64,000 bases of DNA. Origin: Falsigemmobacter faecalis. Lineage in GTDB: Bacteria > Pseudomonadota > Alphaproteobacteria > Rhodobacterales > Rhodobacteraceae. The stretch lies in the NCBI RefSeq assembly GCF_003863335.1, contig NZ_RRAZ01000003.1, forward strand, positions 1 to 64,000, read 5' to 3'. A model generated the notes under the pieces. That model did no database searches, had not been told where the DNA came from, and was given only the letters and a program-made list of their open reading frames with translations. The translations under genes were made by a program, and so were the position numbers. Shown here piece by piece: positions 1 through 8,376 of this stretch; within the stretch, counting starts at the first letter, position 1, and every line of letters begins with the position of its first letter.

Positions 1-385
1 GATGAGCCCAGGCCATCCGCTACAAAATCAGCGCGGCTGTTCCAAGTCATTCGACGACGGACACGGTGCTGTAACCATCTGCTTTGTTGGAGCGTTTTTG
101 CCGGAGTTGATGCGGGCGCCACTGCTGACAGGCCTGAGTGCGATAAGCGTCTCGCTCCTCGGTCCCGTTATGTGCCTGGAGGTCTGGCGCCGCATCTGTA
201 TGGGCTATCCAACTCGAAAATGGCGCAGCCAAGTGCAGCCCGACTAAGGCGGGAGAATCGTGGACGCTTTCGGGCGAGAAAAAGCAATTCAGGCAAACAA
301 AACCCAAGCCCCAAAATGCAAACAACGCCATGAGGCAATCTCATGACGCAAAAGGCTGTTTTGCCTGGTGTTTACACGGAAAAAG
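1..385. other. Gene-free left edge next to tRNA-Arg
   Basis: I find no convincing gene here. Two open frames (2-247 plus, 47-331 minus) overlap each other, have no recognisable family and no clear ribosome binding site. The stretch looks less GC-rich than the rest of the window. It lies directly downstream of the 3' end of the tRNA-Arg gene, the usual side for integrating elements, but no integrase or direct repeat of the tRNA end is visible. A weak hairpin with a short T run (about 347-366, minus strand) may end the tRNA transcript. Confidence 0.5.
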
Positions 386-462
386 TGGCGCGCCCGAAAG
401 GATTCGAACCTCTGACCCCCAGATTCGTAGTCTGGTGCTCTATCCAGCTGAGCTACGGGCGC
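386..462 (-). tRNA. tRNA-Arg (anticodon ACG)
   Basis: Read on the minus strand, the sequence folds as a complete cloverleaf. The 7-bp acceptor stem is GCGCCCG/CGGGCGC. The anticodon stem is CCAGA/TCTGG around the loop CTACGAA, giving anticodon ACG. The T-arm carries GGTTCGAATCC, and an encoded CCA lies at 386-388. ACG, with A34 converted to inosine by TadA, reads CGU, CGC and CGA arginine codons. It is a single-copy gene transcribed towards the left edge, between the gene-free edge and the histidine kinase. Confidence 0.97.
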
Positions 463-470
463 GCTGTCTT

Positions 471-497
471 CGTGAGGCGGTATCTAGCTGCCTCACG
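471..497. repeat. Inverted repeat upstream of tRNA-Arg
   Basis: CGTGAGGC (471-478) and GCCTCACG (490-497) form a perfect 8-bp inverted repeat with an 11-nt loop. It lies between the 3' end of the histidine kinase gene and the 5' end of the tRNA gene. It could help end the kinase transcript, although no T run follows on the minus strand, or be a protein site in the tRNA promoter. Confidence 0.4.
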
Positions 498-535
498 GCG
501 GGGCCGCAAGGGGGAAAGCGCAGATTTTCTGCAGA

Positions 536-1921
536 TCATGAAATTTTCCTGATCCCGGGCAGGGTTATCAAAAATTCAGTGCCATCCGTGTCGCTGCGCA
601 GCAGCTCCAGGGTGCCGCCGTGGCCGCGAACAAGCTCCGCCGCGATCACGAGACCCAGCCCGGTGCCCCCCTTGCGGGAACTGCCCTGGAAAGCCGCAAA
701 GAGATTCTCGCGGGCCTTTTTCGGCAATCCCGGCCCGGTGTCGCCGACGCGGATCCAGACGCTTGCCTCATCTTCGGCGCCGCTGATCTCAATCTCTCCG
801 CCCTTGCCTGTCGCCTCAATGGCCTGGCGCGCGTTGCGGATCAGGTTGGCGAAGACGCGGTAAATCTGCTCGCCATCCGCCTCAATGGTGAGATCCGGGG
901 GCAGATCCACGATGGCCGCCACCTGACCTGGCGTATCCAGCCCCTCGCCGCTCAGAACTTCCTCGACCAGGGGCTGAAGCCGCAGCCGGCCGAGCCGCGG
1001 CTCTGCTTCATCGGCCTTGCCGAAGGAGAGAGTGGTTTCGCACAGGGTCACCGCGCGGGAGATCGAATTGAGAAGTTTCGGCGCCATCCGCGCCACCTTC
1101 GGGTCCTCGCTGGTTTCCAGGCGATCCGCAAAGAGCTGTGCGGAAGCCAGGATATTGCGCAGATCATGGCTGATCTTGGCGACCCCTGCCCCAAGCTGCG
1201 CAAGACGTTCTTTCTGGCGCAGCGCACCGGTCAGGCGGGTCTGCATGGATTGCAGGGCCTCCTCGGCCTCGCGCAGTTCCCGGAGGCTGGACGTGGGGGT
1301 AATGACGAGGTGGGCATCCTCGGGCGAGGCGGCATAGGCCTTGATATGCTCGACCACACGCCCGATAGGGCGCACCATCAGCGCATGAACCGCCATAAAA
1401 AGCAAAAGCGCCGTTGCCGCAACGATCAGCGCCGAAGTCAGCAGGATGCGCAGACCCGATTCCAGCAAAGCCTCCCGCAGCGGGGCGCTCTCCGTCGTGA
1501 CCTCAATCAGCAGCCCGGCATCATTTGAGGGGGTCCCGATGATGCGGATTACCTCATTGCCGCGACCGAGCATCGCAGCCATGGCGTCGCGCACCAGATC
1601 CCAGACCCCCGAGAAGCGCAGATCATAGGTGGCCGCAACGGGGGCGGGGATCGGGGAGGACAGGATCAGCTGGCGTGCCTCATCGCGCCGCAGAACGACG
1701 TTGAACACACCGGCATTCGCCAGCAGTTCGGCCTCCAGATTTTCGTCCACCGGTCCGTCTGTCGTCAGCCGCGCAAGCGCAGCAATCTGAGCCTTATCAA
1801 GGCGCTGCTTCATCCAGTCCTCGCGGAAACCCGCAACGGACGGCAGAAAAATCAGCACCTCTGCCAGAAGCACAAAGGTCAGGGTCAGGCCGAGGAACCG
1901 CCCGGAAAGGCTGTTCAGCAT
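536..1921 (-). CDS. Membrane sensor histidine kinase, orphan
   Basis: The 461-residue protein looks like a two-component sensor kinase. A first membrane helix (about residues 8-30) is followed by a periplasmic sensor region (about 31-155), a second helix (about 158-182) and a HAMP-like linker. The phosphoacceptor box KISHDLRN puts the histidine near residue 252. The C-terminal ATPase domain has an N box (NLIRNARQA), DTGPGLP and GTGLGL. The H box lacks the usual proline after HELR. GGAGG lies just upstream of the start. No response regulator gene is adjacent, so its partner and signal are unknown. Confidence 0.9.
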   Translation of the reverse strand: MLNSLSGRFLGLTLTFVLLAEVLIFLPSVAGFREDWMKQRLDKAQIAALARLTTDGPVDENLEAELLANAGVFNVVLRRDEARQLILSSPIPAPVAATYDLRFSGVWDLVRDAMAAMLGRGNEVIRIIGTPSNDAGLLIEVTTESAPLREALLESGLRILLTSALIVAATALLLFMAVHALMVRPIGRVVEHIKAYAASPEDAHLVITPTSSLRELREAEEALQSMQTRLTGALRQKERLAQLGAGVAKISHDLRNILASAQLFADRLETSEDPKVARMAPKLLNSISRAVTLCETTLSFGKADEAEPRLGRLRLQPLVEEVLSGEGLDTPGQVAAIVDLPPDLTIEADGEQIYRVFANLIRNARQAIEATGKGGEIEISGAEDEASVWIRVGDTGPGLPKKARENLFAAFQGSSRKGGTGLGLVIAAELVRGHGGTLELLRSDTDGTEFLITLPGIRKIS

Positions 1922-2056
1922 ATCCTCCGTCCGTCTCAGGCCCTGCGGATGATCCGATCACGGCCGTTTGAACAACTGCCTAGCAGATAGGTCGGATCCA
2001 CAACAGAGCAAGGAGATTTAGCGGCAGGATTCCGCGAAAAAACAGGGCCATCGCGA

Positions 2057-2085
2057 TTGACTTGATGTCTAAGCCCAGGTATGGA
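2057..2085 (+). promoter_or_regulatory. Probable sigma-70 promoter of rpmH
   Basis: TTGACT (2057-2062) and TATGGA (2080-2085) are separated by 17 bp and lie about 65 bp before the rpmH start codon. A close variant (TTGACT, 18 bp, TATGGC) precedes ffh in this window, which supports the reading. Confidence 0.55.
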
Positions 2086-2150
2086 CTGCGCCTTATTGAC
2101 GACAGTGTTCCGAATCCACCCGGGCTCCTGTCAACCGAATGGAGAGCGCG

Positions 2151-2285
2151 ATGAAACGCACTTATCAACCCTCGAAGCTGGTCCGCAAGCGGCGCCACGG
2201 CTTCCGTTCGCGTATGGCGACCAACGGTGGTCAACGCGTTCTGGCAGCACGTCGTGCAAAAGGTCGTAAGCGCCTTTGCGCATAA
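2151..2285 (+). CDS. rpmH: 50S ribosomal protein L34
   Basis: This 44-residue, very basic protein begins [18 protein letters not shown] and ends GRKRLCA, the full L34 pattern and length. L34 binds 23S rRNA in the large ribosomal subunit. The start is preceded by GGAGAG. The gene heads the conserved rpmH-rnpA-yidD cluster, with a strong hairpin between rpmH and rnpA that should make the ribosomal protein message more abundant than the downstream part. Confidence 0.98.
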   Translation: MKRTYQPSKLVRKRRHGFRSRMATNGGQRVLAARRAKGRKRLCA

Positions 2286-2349
2286 GACCTTGGTAAGGGC
2301 CGGCCTGCTGGCCCGAACCGGACTGACCCGCCCCTTCGGGGGCAGGCAA

Positions 2350-2371
2350 GGCGCCGCATGCGGCGCTTTTT
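2350..2371 (+). terminator. Rho-independent terminator or attenuator after rpmH
   Basis: A perfect 16-bp palindrome, GCGCCGCATGCGGCGC (2351-2366), is followed by TTTTT (2367-2371). It lies between rpmH and rnpA and probably lets only part of transcription continue into rnpA-yidD. The GCATGC centre recurs in the hairpin inside mnmE at 12169. Confidence 0.8.
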
Positions 2372-2398
2372 GTCGTTTCAAGCCCTGACAGGTTCCCG

Positions 2399-2767
2399 AT
2401 GAATGTTCTGAAACTCCGCTCTGATTTTCTGCGTGCAGCCCAGGCACGTCGTCAGGGAACGGGGGGCTTCCTTCTTCAGGCGCGCGAGCGCGGGGATGGC
2501 TCTGACCTGATGCGGATCGGCTTCACCGCCTCTAAGAAGGTTGGCAATTCCGTGATGCGCAACCTGGCGCGGCGGCGGATGCGCGAGCTTGCCCGCGAAA
2601 TTCTGGTGCGCGATGGCAAACCGGGCTGGGATTACGTGATGGTCGCGCGGCCTGGCGCGACCGTGGTGCGCGACTTTGCTGAGCTGAAAAACGACCTGGC
2701 TTTCGCGATCCGCCGCGTTCACACCCCAAAAGAGCCCGCCCCGAAAGAAGGCGCTGCGAAGCCATGA
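2399..2767 (+). CDS. rnpA: Ribonuclease P protein component
   Basis: This 122-residue basic protein is the protein subunit of RNase P, which removes 5' leaders from tRNA precursors together with the rnpB RNA. It shows the family's phenylalanine-rich N-terminal region and the helix RNLARRRMRELAR, which corresponds to the RNR motif although the third motif position is Leu rather than Arg. It follows rpmH and overlaps yidD by 4 bp (ATGA), implying translational coupling. The C-terminal tail, rich in Lys, Pro and Ala, is typical of low-complexity ends in alphaproteobacterial RnpA. Confidence 0.95.
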   Translation: MNVLKLRSDFLRAAQARRQGTGGFLLQARERGDGSDLMRIGFTASKKVGNSVMRNLARRRMRELAREILVRDGKPGWDYVMVARPGATVVRDFAELKNDLAFAIRRVHTPKEPAPKEGAAKP

Positions 2768-3021
2768 GCCCCCTGGCCCATGTATTGACCTGGGCCGTTA
2801 AGGGCTATCGGCTGATCCTCAGCCCCTGGATCGGCTATGCCTGCCGCTTTCAGCCGACCTGCTCGGTCTATGCGCTGGAGGCTTTAAGGCTGCATGGCGG
2901 GCTGAAGGGGGGCTGGCTGGCGGCCTGGCGCATTGCGCGCTGCAACCCCTGGGGCGGCAGCGGCTATGATCCGGTGCCGGGAAGTGATCCCCGGCACGAC
3001 TGCGGCTGCGGCCGCCATTAA
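2764..3021 (+). CDS. yidD: Membrane protein insertion efficiency factor YidD
   Basis: The 85-residue protein matches the YidD family: a short amphipathic N-terminal segment (KGYRLILSPWIGYACRFQPTCSVYALEAL) followed by WRIARCNPWGGSGYDPVP. Conserved cysteines and the RCNPWGGSGYDPVP signature are all present. YidD acts at the inner membrane and assists YidC-dependent insertion. It overlaps rnpA by 4 bp. Unusually, yidC does not follow. The next gene is convergent trpF only 3 bp away. Confidence 0.95.
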   Translation: MSPLAHVLTWAVKGYRLILSPWIGYACRFQPTCSVYALEALRLHGGLKGGWLAAWRIARCNPWGGSGYDPVPGSDPRHDCGCGRH

Positions 3022-3024
3022 GTT

Positions 3025-3726
3025 TCAGAGCTTTGGTGCCCCGGTAAGGGCCAGCGCCGCCGTAAAGGCCGCTATGAGGCCCGGGTCTTTGCGGCCCGGG
3101 CTCGCCTCCACCCCGGAAGAGACGTCGACCTGGCGGGCCCCTGTGAGGCGCACAGCCTCAAGGACATTACCGGGGGTCAGACCACCGGCGAGCATCCAGG
3201 GCCTGCGCCACTGACGCCCCTGCAGCAGACGCCAGTCAAAGGCGAGGCCGTTGCCGCCGGGAAGGTCCGCTGTCTTAGGTGGCTTCGCATCAACCAGGAT
3301 CTGATCGGCCACGGCTTCATAAAGCGCCAGAGCCGCCAGATCCTCTGCCTCTGCAACCCCGATCGCTTTCATCACCGGCAGGCCATAGCGGGCGCGCACT
3401 TCTGCCACCCGCTCCGGGCTTTCCGCGCCGTGAAGCTGCAGCATATCAAGCGGCACGCGCGCGGTGATTGCATCCAGCAGATCATCCCCTGCGTTGACCA
3501 CCAGCGCCACCTTGGCAAGGCCAACCGGCGCTTCGAGCGCCAGAAGGGCAGCCTCATCAATGGTCAGATTGCGCGGAGATTTCGGGAAAAACACGAAGCC
3601 TGCATAGGCTGCGCCGGCCTTCGCCACCGCAGCCACATCCTCAGGGCTGCGCAATCCGCAGATTTTGGCGCGCACAGCGCCGCCCTGGCCCGGCAGCTGC
3701 CCGGGCGCTACAAAACGAACGGGCAT
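3025..3726 (-). CDS. trpF: Phosphoribosylanthranilate isomerase
   Basis: TrpF converts N-(5'-phosphoribosyl)anthranilate to CdRP in tryptophan synthesis. The TIM-barrel signatures are clear: KICGL with the catalytic Cys, LQLHG, DAKPP with the catalytic Asp, LAGGL, and DVSSGVE in the phosphate-binding end. The start at 3726 gives 233 residues, about 20 longer than usual. A GTG about 19 codons downstream (VRAKICGL) is an alternative. It starts 1 bp after the LapA-domain gene stop, so it closes an rpsA-ihfB-lapA-trpF strand run. trpB, the usual next gene, is absent. Confidence 0.93.
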   Translation of the reverse strand: MPVRFVAPGQLPGQGGAVRAKICGLRSPEDVAAVAKAGAAYAGFVFFPKSPRNLTIDEAALLALEAPVGLAKVALVVNAGDDLLDAITARVPLDMLQLHGAESPERVAEVRARYGLPVMKAIGVAEAEDLAALALYEAVADQILVDAKPPKTADLPGGNGLAFDWRLLQGRQWRRPWMLAGGLTPGNVLEAVRLTGARQVDVSSGVEASPGRKDPGLIAAFTAALALTGAPKL

Positions 3727-3727
3727 C

Positions 3728-4087
3728 TCAGATCGCCTTGCGCGGCGATTCCAGCAGCGCCAGAACCTCGTCCTTCTGGACGGCCTGGGGTGCGTTGACG
3801 GCAACCACCTGCTGCAGACGAGCCACCTCACGCGCGCGGGCTGAGGCTTCGGCGCGGTGACGGTGCCCCCGCAGCCATTCCCAGACAAAGCCGATCAGCA
3901 GCCCCATCAGGATCCCGCCGAAGGCCACCACAAAAAGCGGCACTTCGACAGAGGTGTTGAACCTGGCGACCTGGCCAATGTCATGGGGCAGGGCGTTCAG
4001 GGTGACAGTATCGCGGTTCGCCAAAGCAACGGTGATCAGGAAAAGCCCGATCACCCCAAGGACGAGCCAGCGGAGATATTTAATCAT
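3728..4087 (-). CDS. LapA-domain (DUF1049) membrane protein
   Basis: This 119-residue protein starts [22 protein letters not shown]. It has two predicted membrane helices (about residues 5-24 and 43-65) separated by a short loop containing NRDTVTLN, then a charged coiled tail ([18 protein letters not shown]). This is the LapA/DUF1049 layout, known in E. coli as LapA of the lipopolysaccharide assembly machinery. The chosen start overlaps the ihfB stop by 8 bp (ATGATTAA). An upstream in-frame ATG at 4096 is possible. Its exact role in this organism is not known. Confidence 0.85.
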   Translation of the reverse strand: MIKYLRWLVLGVIGLFLITVALANRDTVTLNALPHDIGQVARFNTSVEVPLFVVAFGGILMGLLIGFVWEWLRGHRHRAEASARAREVARLQQVVAVNAPQAVQKDEVLALLESPRKAI

Positions 4088-4388
4088 TATCCTCATCCGG
4101 TCCGGTGTCATGACCGTTCAGTCGGTCGCGCAACAGTTTCCCGGTTTTAAAGAAGGGAACGCGCTTTTCGTCAACCTCAACTGACTCGCCCGTTCGCGGA
4201 TTGCGACCGGTCCGTGCATCACGTTCCTTGACCGAGAATGCACCGAAACCGCGCAATTCGACGCGGTCACCCCGCGAAAGCGCAGAAATGACCTCTTCAA
4301 AAACCGTGTTCACGATGCGCTCAACGTGCCGCTGGGTCAGGTGCGGATTTTCGTCCGCGATCTTCTGGATCAGCTCAGAGCGTATCAT
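4080..4388 (-). CDS. ihfB: Integration host factor subunit beta
   Basis: The 102-residue protein is an HU/IHF DNA-bending protein. It starts [17 protein letters not shown] and contains the DNA-binding arm TGRNPRTGE followed by [18 protein letters not shown]-beta pairs with IHF-alpha to bend DNA sharply in replication, recombination and transcription. A GGGGGG ribosome binding site sits about 4 bp before the start. The position directly after rpsA is characteristic of proteobacteria. The C-terminal extension is acidic (PDEDND). Confidence 0.96.
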   Translation of the reverse strand: MIRSELIQKIADENPHLTQRHVERIVNTVFEEVISALSRGDRVELRGFGAFSVKERDARTGRNPRTGESVEVDEKRVPFFKTGKLLRDRLNGHDTGPDEDND

Positions 4389-4516
4389 CAAATCCCCCCG
4401 GATTATATACGGACCCTGTTCGGCCGGGCCTGGCACAGACGTAAGCAGAACTACAGCCTGCACAATTCTGTTTACCTGTAAAGAGTTTGCTGCATTTTAC
4501 AAACTTTGTCGGGCGG

Positions 4517-4555
4517 AAACGAAAACGGCCCTGCCACCGAAAGGGGCAGGGCCGT
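4517..4555 (-). terminator. Terminator after rpsA
   Basis: ACGGCCCTGCC (4525-4535) pairs perfectly with GGCAGGGCCGT (4545-4555). On the minus strand the stem is followed by TTTTCGTTT. It sits 28 bp after the rpsA stop and separates rpsA from ihfB. Confidence 0.85.
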
Positions 4556-4583
4556 CCATGTCTCAGCTTACGCTGTCAGGCAA

Positions 4584-6263
4584 TCAGTTGTTGCCGCGCA
4601 GTGCTGCACCGAGGATGTCGCCCAGCGACGCGCCCGAATCGGACGAACCGTACTGCTCGACAGCTTCTTTCTCTTCTGCGATCTCGCGTGCTTTGATCGA
4701 CAGACCCAGACGACGGGTTTTCGGGTCGATGTTGGTCACGCGGACATCCAGGGTGTCACCAACCTGGAAGCGCTCGGGGCGCTGGTCGCCACGATCACGT
4801 GCGAGGTCCGAACGGCGGATGAACGACTTGGCGCCGTTGTATTCCACCTCGATGCCGCCCTCTTCGATCGCCGAGACGACAACCGAGATGACCGAACCGC
4901 GTTTCACGCCGTCAACTGCATCGGTGAAGGTGTCTTCGCCGAGAGCTTTGATCGAGAGCGAGATGCGCTCACGCTCAACGTCGACTTCCGAAACAACTGC
5001 ACGGACGGTGTCGCCCTTGCGGTAGTTGGCAATCGCGTCTTCGCCGCGCTGATCCCACGACAGATCCGAGAGGTGAACCATGCCGTCGATGTCGCCTTCG
5101 AGGCCAACGAACAGACCGAACTCGGTGATGTTCTTGACTTCGCCTTCGATCTGGGTGCCGGCCGGGTTGTTCTCAGCGAACACTTCCCACGGGTTGCGCA
5201 TAACCTGCTTGAGGCCAAGCGAAACACGACGTTTTGCCGAGTCGATCTCGAGGACCATGACGTCGACTTCCTGCGAGGTCGAAACGATCTTGCCGGGGTG
5301 CACGTTCTTTTTGGTCCAGGACATTTCCGAGACGTGAACGAGACCTTCAACACCGGCTTCCAGCTCAACGAATGCGCCGTAATCGGTGATGTTGGTGACG
5401 CGGCCTTTGTGGACCGAACCCAGCGGGTAGGTTTTCTCAACAACATCCCACGGATCGGTCTGCAGCTGTTTCATGCCGAGCGAGATACGGTGGGTTTCTT
5501 TGTTGATCTTCACAACCTGGACCTTCACGGTCTCACCGATTGCGAGGATTTCCGACGGGTGGTTCACACGGCGCCATGCCATGTCGGTGACGTGCAGCAG
5601 GCCATCAACGCCGCCCAGGTCAACGAAGGCACCGTATTCGGTGATGTTCTTGACCACGCCGTCAACGATTTGACCTTCAGCCAGTTTGCCGATGATTTCA
5701 GCACGCTGTTCTGCACGCGACTCTTCGAGGATCGCACGACGCGAAACCACGATGTTGCCACGACGACGGTCCATTTTCAGGATCTGGAACGGCTGCTTCA
5801 GACCCATCAGCGGGCCGGCATCACGCACCGGACGGACGTCAACCTGCGAACCCGGAAGGAACGCAACAGCGCCGCCCAGATCAACAGTGAAGCCGCCTTT
5901 GACGCGACCGAAGATGGCGCCATCGACGCGCTCTTCTTTAGCGTAAGCTTTTTCCAGACGATCCCAGGCCGCTTCGCGTTTTGCTTTTTCGCGCGAAATA
6001 ACAGCTTCGCCACGAGCGTTTTCAACGCGGTCGAGATAGACTTCGACTTCGTCGCCAACAGCAACCTCAGGCGCTTCGCCCGGGTTTGCGAATTCTTTAA
6101 GATCGATGCGGCCTTCCATTTTGTAGCCGACGTCGATGATGGCCTGGCCAGCTTCGATAGCAATGACCTTGCCTTTGACAACCGTGCCCTCTTCGGGGGT
6201 GTCCAGCTCAAAGCTCTCGTTAAGAAGGGCTTCGAATTCTTCCATAGTCGATTTAGCGCACAT
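4584..6263 (-). CDS. rpsA: 30S ribosomal protein S1
   Basis: This 559-residue protein carries six consecutive S1 (OB-fold) RNA-binding repeats, seen as recurring patterns such as VKNITEYGAFVDLGGVDGLLHVTDMAW and VTNITDYGAFVELEAGVEGLVHVSEMSW. S1 sits at the mRNA entry side of the 30S subunit and helps load messages with weak Shine-Dalgarno sites. The length is that of a full S1. An AAGGAC-like site precedes the start MCAKSTMEEFEALL. A terminator lies 28 bp downstream and ihfB follows. The usual upstream partner cmk is missing, and divergent secB lies there instead. Confidence 0.98.
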   Translation of the reverse strand: MCAKSTMEEFEALLNESFELDTPEEGTVVKGKVIAIEAGQAIIDVGYKMEGRIDLKEFANPGEAPEVAVGDEVEVYLDRVENARGEAVISREKAKREAAWDRLEKAYAKEERVDGAIFGRVKGGFTVDLGGAVAFLPGSQVDVRPVRDAGPLMGLKQPFQILKMDRRRGNIVVSRRAILEESRAEQRAEIIGKLAEGQIVDGVVKNITEYGAFVDLGGVDGLLHVTDMAWRRVNHPSEILAIGETVKVQVVKINKETHRISLGMKQLQTDPWDVVEKTYPLGSVHKGRVTNITDYGAFVELEAGVEGLVHVSEMSWTKKNVHPGKIVSTSQEVDVMVLEIDSAKRRVSLGLKQVMRNPWEVFAENNPAGTQIEGEVKNITEFGLFVGLEGDIDGMVHLSDLSWDQRGEDAIANYRKGDTVRAVVSEVDVERERISLSIKALGEDTFTDAVDGVKRGSVISVVVSAIEEGGIEVEYNGAKSFIRRSDLARDRGDQRPERFQVGDTLDVRVTNIDPKTRRLGLSIKAREIAEEKEAVEQYGSSDSGASLGDILGAALRGNN

Positions 6264-6541
6264 GCGTATGCAGTCCTTTTAATCTGTTTCACGGGCCAGG
6301 CGGTTGTCTCCGCCGGTCTTTCATGGTCCCGTTCGCAAAGCTGAAAGGTCCGGAAAACTCCGGCCCCGGCTAGTCATGCCATCGGGATGGGGCGCATCTA
6401 GTGCATTTTGGCCTTAGATACAAGGAAAACCGCCGCTGCGCCCAGGCCGTCGGCGGGTTTAACAACCTGCATCTGCGGCATTGAGGCCCGTTGAATCGGC
6501 TGCTAACACTTCGGGTAACGGAATTTCACGAGGAGACCCCG

Positions 6542-7012
6542 ATGTCTGAAGAGAACGCCGCACCGCCGCAGGTCCGGATGAATGTTGTCACTCAATACGT
6601 CCGTGACCTCAGCTTTGAAAACGTTCTGGCCCGCAAAGGCGCGAACTCGGGCGATGTGCAGCCGGATATCCAGGTTCAGGTCTCGCTGGATGCTTCGAAG
6701 CGTCCGGTCGACAACCAGTTCGAAGTGATCCAGAAATATAAGATCACCGCGGTCAACAAAGTGAACGGCGAAAACCTGTTCCTGCTGGAAATCGAATATG
6801 GCGCCGTCTTCCATATCGAAGGCGTGCCGGAAGACCAGATGCACCCCTTCCTTCTGATCGAATGCCCGCGGATGGTCTTCCCCTTCGTGCGCCGCATCGT
6901 GTCGGATGTGACCCGTGACGGTGGCTTCCCGCCGCTGAACCTGGATCCGGTTGACTTCCTGGCCCTCTACCGCCAGGAGCTGGCGCGTCGCGCCCAGGTC
7001 GGACACGCCTGA
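6542..7012 (+). CDS. secB: Protein-export chaperone SecB
   Basis: The 156-residue protein matches SecB along its whole length. It contains QYVRDLSFENV near residue 20, IEYGAVF, LLIECPRMVFPFVR, and the C-terminal proline-rich strand GGFPPLNLDPVDFLALY. SecB is a cytosolic tetramer that holds precursors unfolded and hands them to SecA. The start has GAGGAG about 8 bp upstream, so the in-frame ATG at 6491 was not used. It is monocistronic with its own terminator. In related genomes fxsA normally sits next to secB. Here fxsA is 46 kb away. Confidence 0.97.
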   Translation: MSEENAAPPQVRMNVVTQYVRDLSFENVLARKGANSGDVQPDIQVQVSLDASKRPVDNQFEVIQKYKITAVNKVNGENLFLLEIEYGAVFHIEGVPEDQMHPFLLIECPRMVFPFVRRIVSDVTRDGGFPPLNLDPVDFLALYRQELARRAQVGHA

Positions 7013-7023
7013 TCCATCTCAGG

Positions 7024-7049
7024 AGGGGCGCTGCGGTGCCCTTCCTTTT
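7024..7049 (+). terminator. Terminator after secB
   Basis: AGGGGCGC (7024-7031) pairs with GTGCCCTT (7036-7043), including two G-U pairs, and is followed by CCTTTT. It lies 11 bp after the secB stop. Confidence 0.6.
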
Positions 7050-7088
7050 CACTGGCATCTGAAGATCAGAAGATTGAAATTCTGCGTA

Positions 7089-7787
7089 TTACGCGAATTT
7101 CTTCCAGATCGCACTCTCACCCATTTTAGACACGAAAGCCTCATGGGCTGAGGTCTCTTCCGCGCTGAGCCTGGAGGCCAGAGGCTGTGATCGCGGCCGG
7201 GCGCGCCAGTTTTCATCCATCGTCAGCGCGCCGCTGCTGCGCCGCTCGGCAACCGGTGCAAGAACCAGGTCGGGCTGACGCCCGCCGATCAACTCAAGAT
7301 AGACCTCCGCCAGGATTTCACTGTCAAGCAAAGCGCCGTGCTTTTCCCGCGCCGAGTTATCAACCCCGAAACGGCGGCACAGCGCATCCAGCGTCGCCGG
7401 CGAGCCGGGGAATTTTTGCCGCGCCATGGCCAGGGTGTCGGTGACGTTCTCCCAGCGAAGATGCGTCAGCCCGGCCTTGCCCAGTTCGAAGTTCAGAAAC
7501 TTGATATCGAACCTGGCGTTATGGATGATGAGGCGGGCATCGCCGATAAAATCAAGGAAAGCCTGACCGACTTCGCGAAAGAGGGGATAGTCGCGCAGAA
7601 ACTCTTCTGAGAGGCCGTGGACGTTAAAAGCCTCAACCGGCATGTCGCGCTGCGGGTTAACATACTGATGATAGCTGCGGCCGGTCGGCATGTGATTGAA
7701 CAGCTCAACCGCGCCGATTTCAACGATACGGTGCCCCTCAGAGGGCTCAAACCCCGTGGTCTCCGTATCGAGAACGATCTCACGCAT
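7089..7787 (-). CDS. dnaQ: DNA polymerase III epsilon subunit (3'-5' proofreading exonuclease)
   Basis: The 232-residue protein has the three DEDDh exonuclease motifs: [11 protein letters not shown] (Exo I), [12 protein letters not shown] (Exo II) and [16 protein letters not shown] (Exo III with the catalytic His and Asp). DnaQ is the proofreading subunit of the replicative polymerase core. The C-terminal tail after about residue 180 is the expected region that contacts the alpha subunit. The start at 7787 overlaps coaE by 8 bp. The gene closes the maf-aroE-coaE-dnaQ operon. Confidence 0.96.
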   Translation of the reverse strand: MREIVLDTETTGFEPSEGHRIVEIGAVELFNHMPTGRSYHQYVNPQRDMPVEAFNVHGLSEEFLRDYPLFREVGQAFLDFIGDARLIIHNARFDIKFLNFELGKAGLTHLRWENVTDTLAMARQKFPGSPATLDALCRRFGVDNSAREKHGALLDSEILAEVYLELIGGRQPDLVLAPVAERRSSGALTMDENWRARPRSQPLASRLSAEETSAHEAFVSKMGESAIWKKFA

Positions 7788-8376
7788 GATCCAGATCCTT
7801 ACGAATTTCTGAAAGGATCTGATCCACCTTCGCCTGCGCCATATCAAGGGTCATCGTCTCAATCACCCAGGTCGCGCGGTCACGTTTTTCGGCGTCCGGC
7901 ATCTGAAGGCTGCGGATCCGCTCAAACTCCGCCTCGGTCATGGTGCCCCGCGCCAGCACCCGCCCGCGTTGTACCTCAGCGGGCACCGAGACCACGGCAA
8001 TCCCGTCACAAAGTTCCTGCGACGGGCCTTCCAGCAGAAGCGGGATATCAAGCACGAGGACAGGCGCATCGGTGGTTTCAATGAAAACCTGGCGATCCGC
8101 CGCGACCAGAGGATGCACAATCGCCTCGATCTGACGGAGCACGCCAGGTTCACGCGCAATCGCCGCCTTCAAAGCGCCGCGATCAATTCCGCCGTTCACA
8201 AGGGCCTCTGGCAAGAGGCGCGCCAGAGGGGCAACCGCCGCCCCGCCAGGTTCATAGAGGCGGTGCACAGCCGCATCCGCATCCCAGACCGGCAGGCCTG
8301 CAGCGCGAAACATCGCAGCCGTGGTGGATTTCCCCATGCCGATGCCACCCGTCAATCCAAGGATATAGGGCGTCAT
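7780..8376 (-). CDS. coaE: Dephospho-CoA kinase
   Basis: CoaE phosphorylates dephospho-CoA in the last step of coenzyme A synthesis. The 198-residue protein has the P-loop [12 protein letters not shown] at its N-terminus, [13 protein letters not shown], and the lid region [24 protein letters not shown]. Length and motif order are normal. It overlaps aroE by 4 bp upstream and dnaQ by 8 bp downstream, so the three are translationally coupled. Confidence 0.96.
   Translation of the reverse strand: MTPYILGLTGGIGMGKSTTAAMFRAAGLPVWDADAAVHRLYEPGGAAVAPLARLLPEALVNGGIDRGALKAAIAREPGVLRQIEAIVHPLVAADRQVFIETTDAPVLVLDIPLLLEGPSQELCDGIAVVSVPAEVQRGRVLARGTMTEAEFERIRSLQMPDAEKRDRATWVIETMTLDMAQAKVDQILSEIRKDLDHA

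Noticed and set aside
4506-6344. Long open frame (612 codons) on the plus strand opposite rpsA
   Set aside because: It is the antisense image of a highly expressed, biased S1 gene and has no family features.
6395-6423. TTGTAT-17-TAGATG as an rpsA promoter (minus strand)
   Set aside because: Spacing is right but the hexamers match too weakly to list as a feature.
6481-6509. TTGAGG-17-TAACAC as a secB promoter
   Set aside because: Weak hexamer match. Not better than chance in this region.
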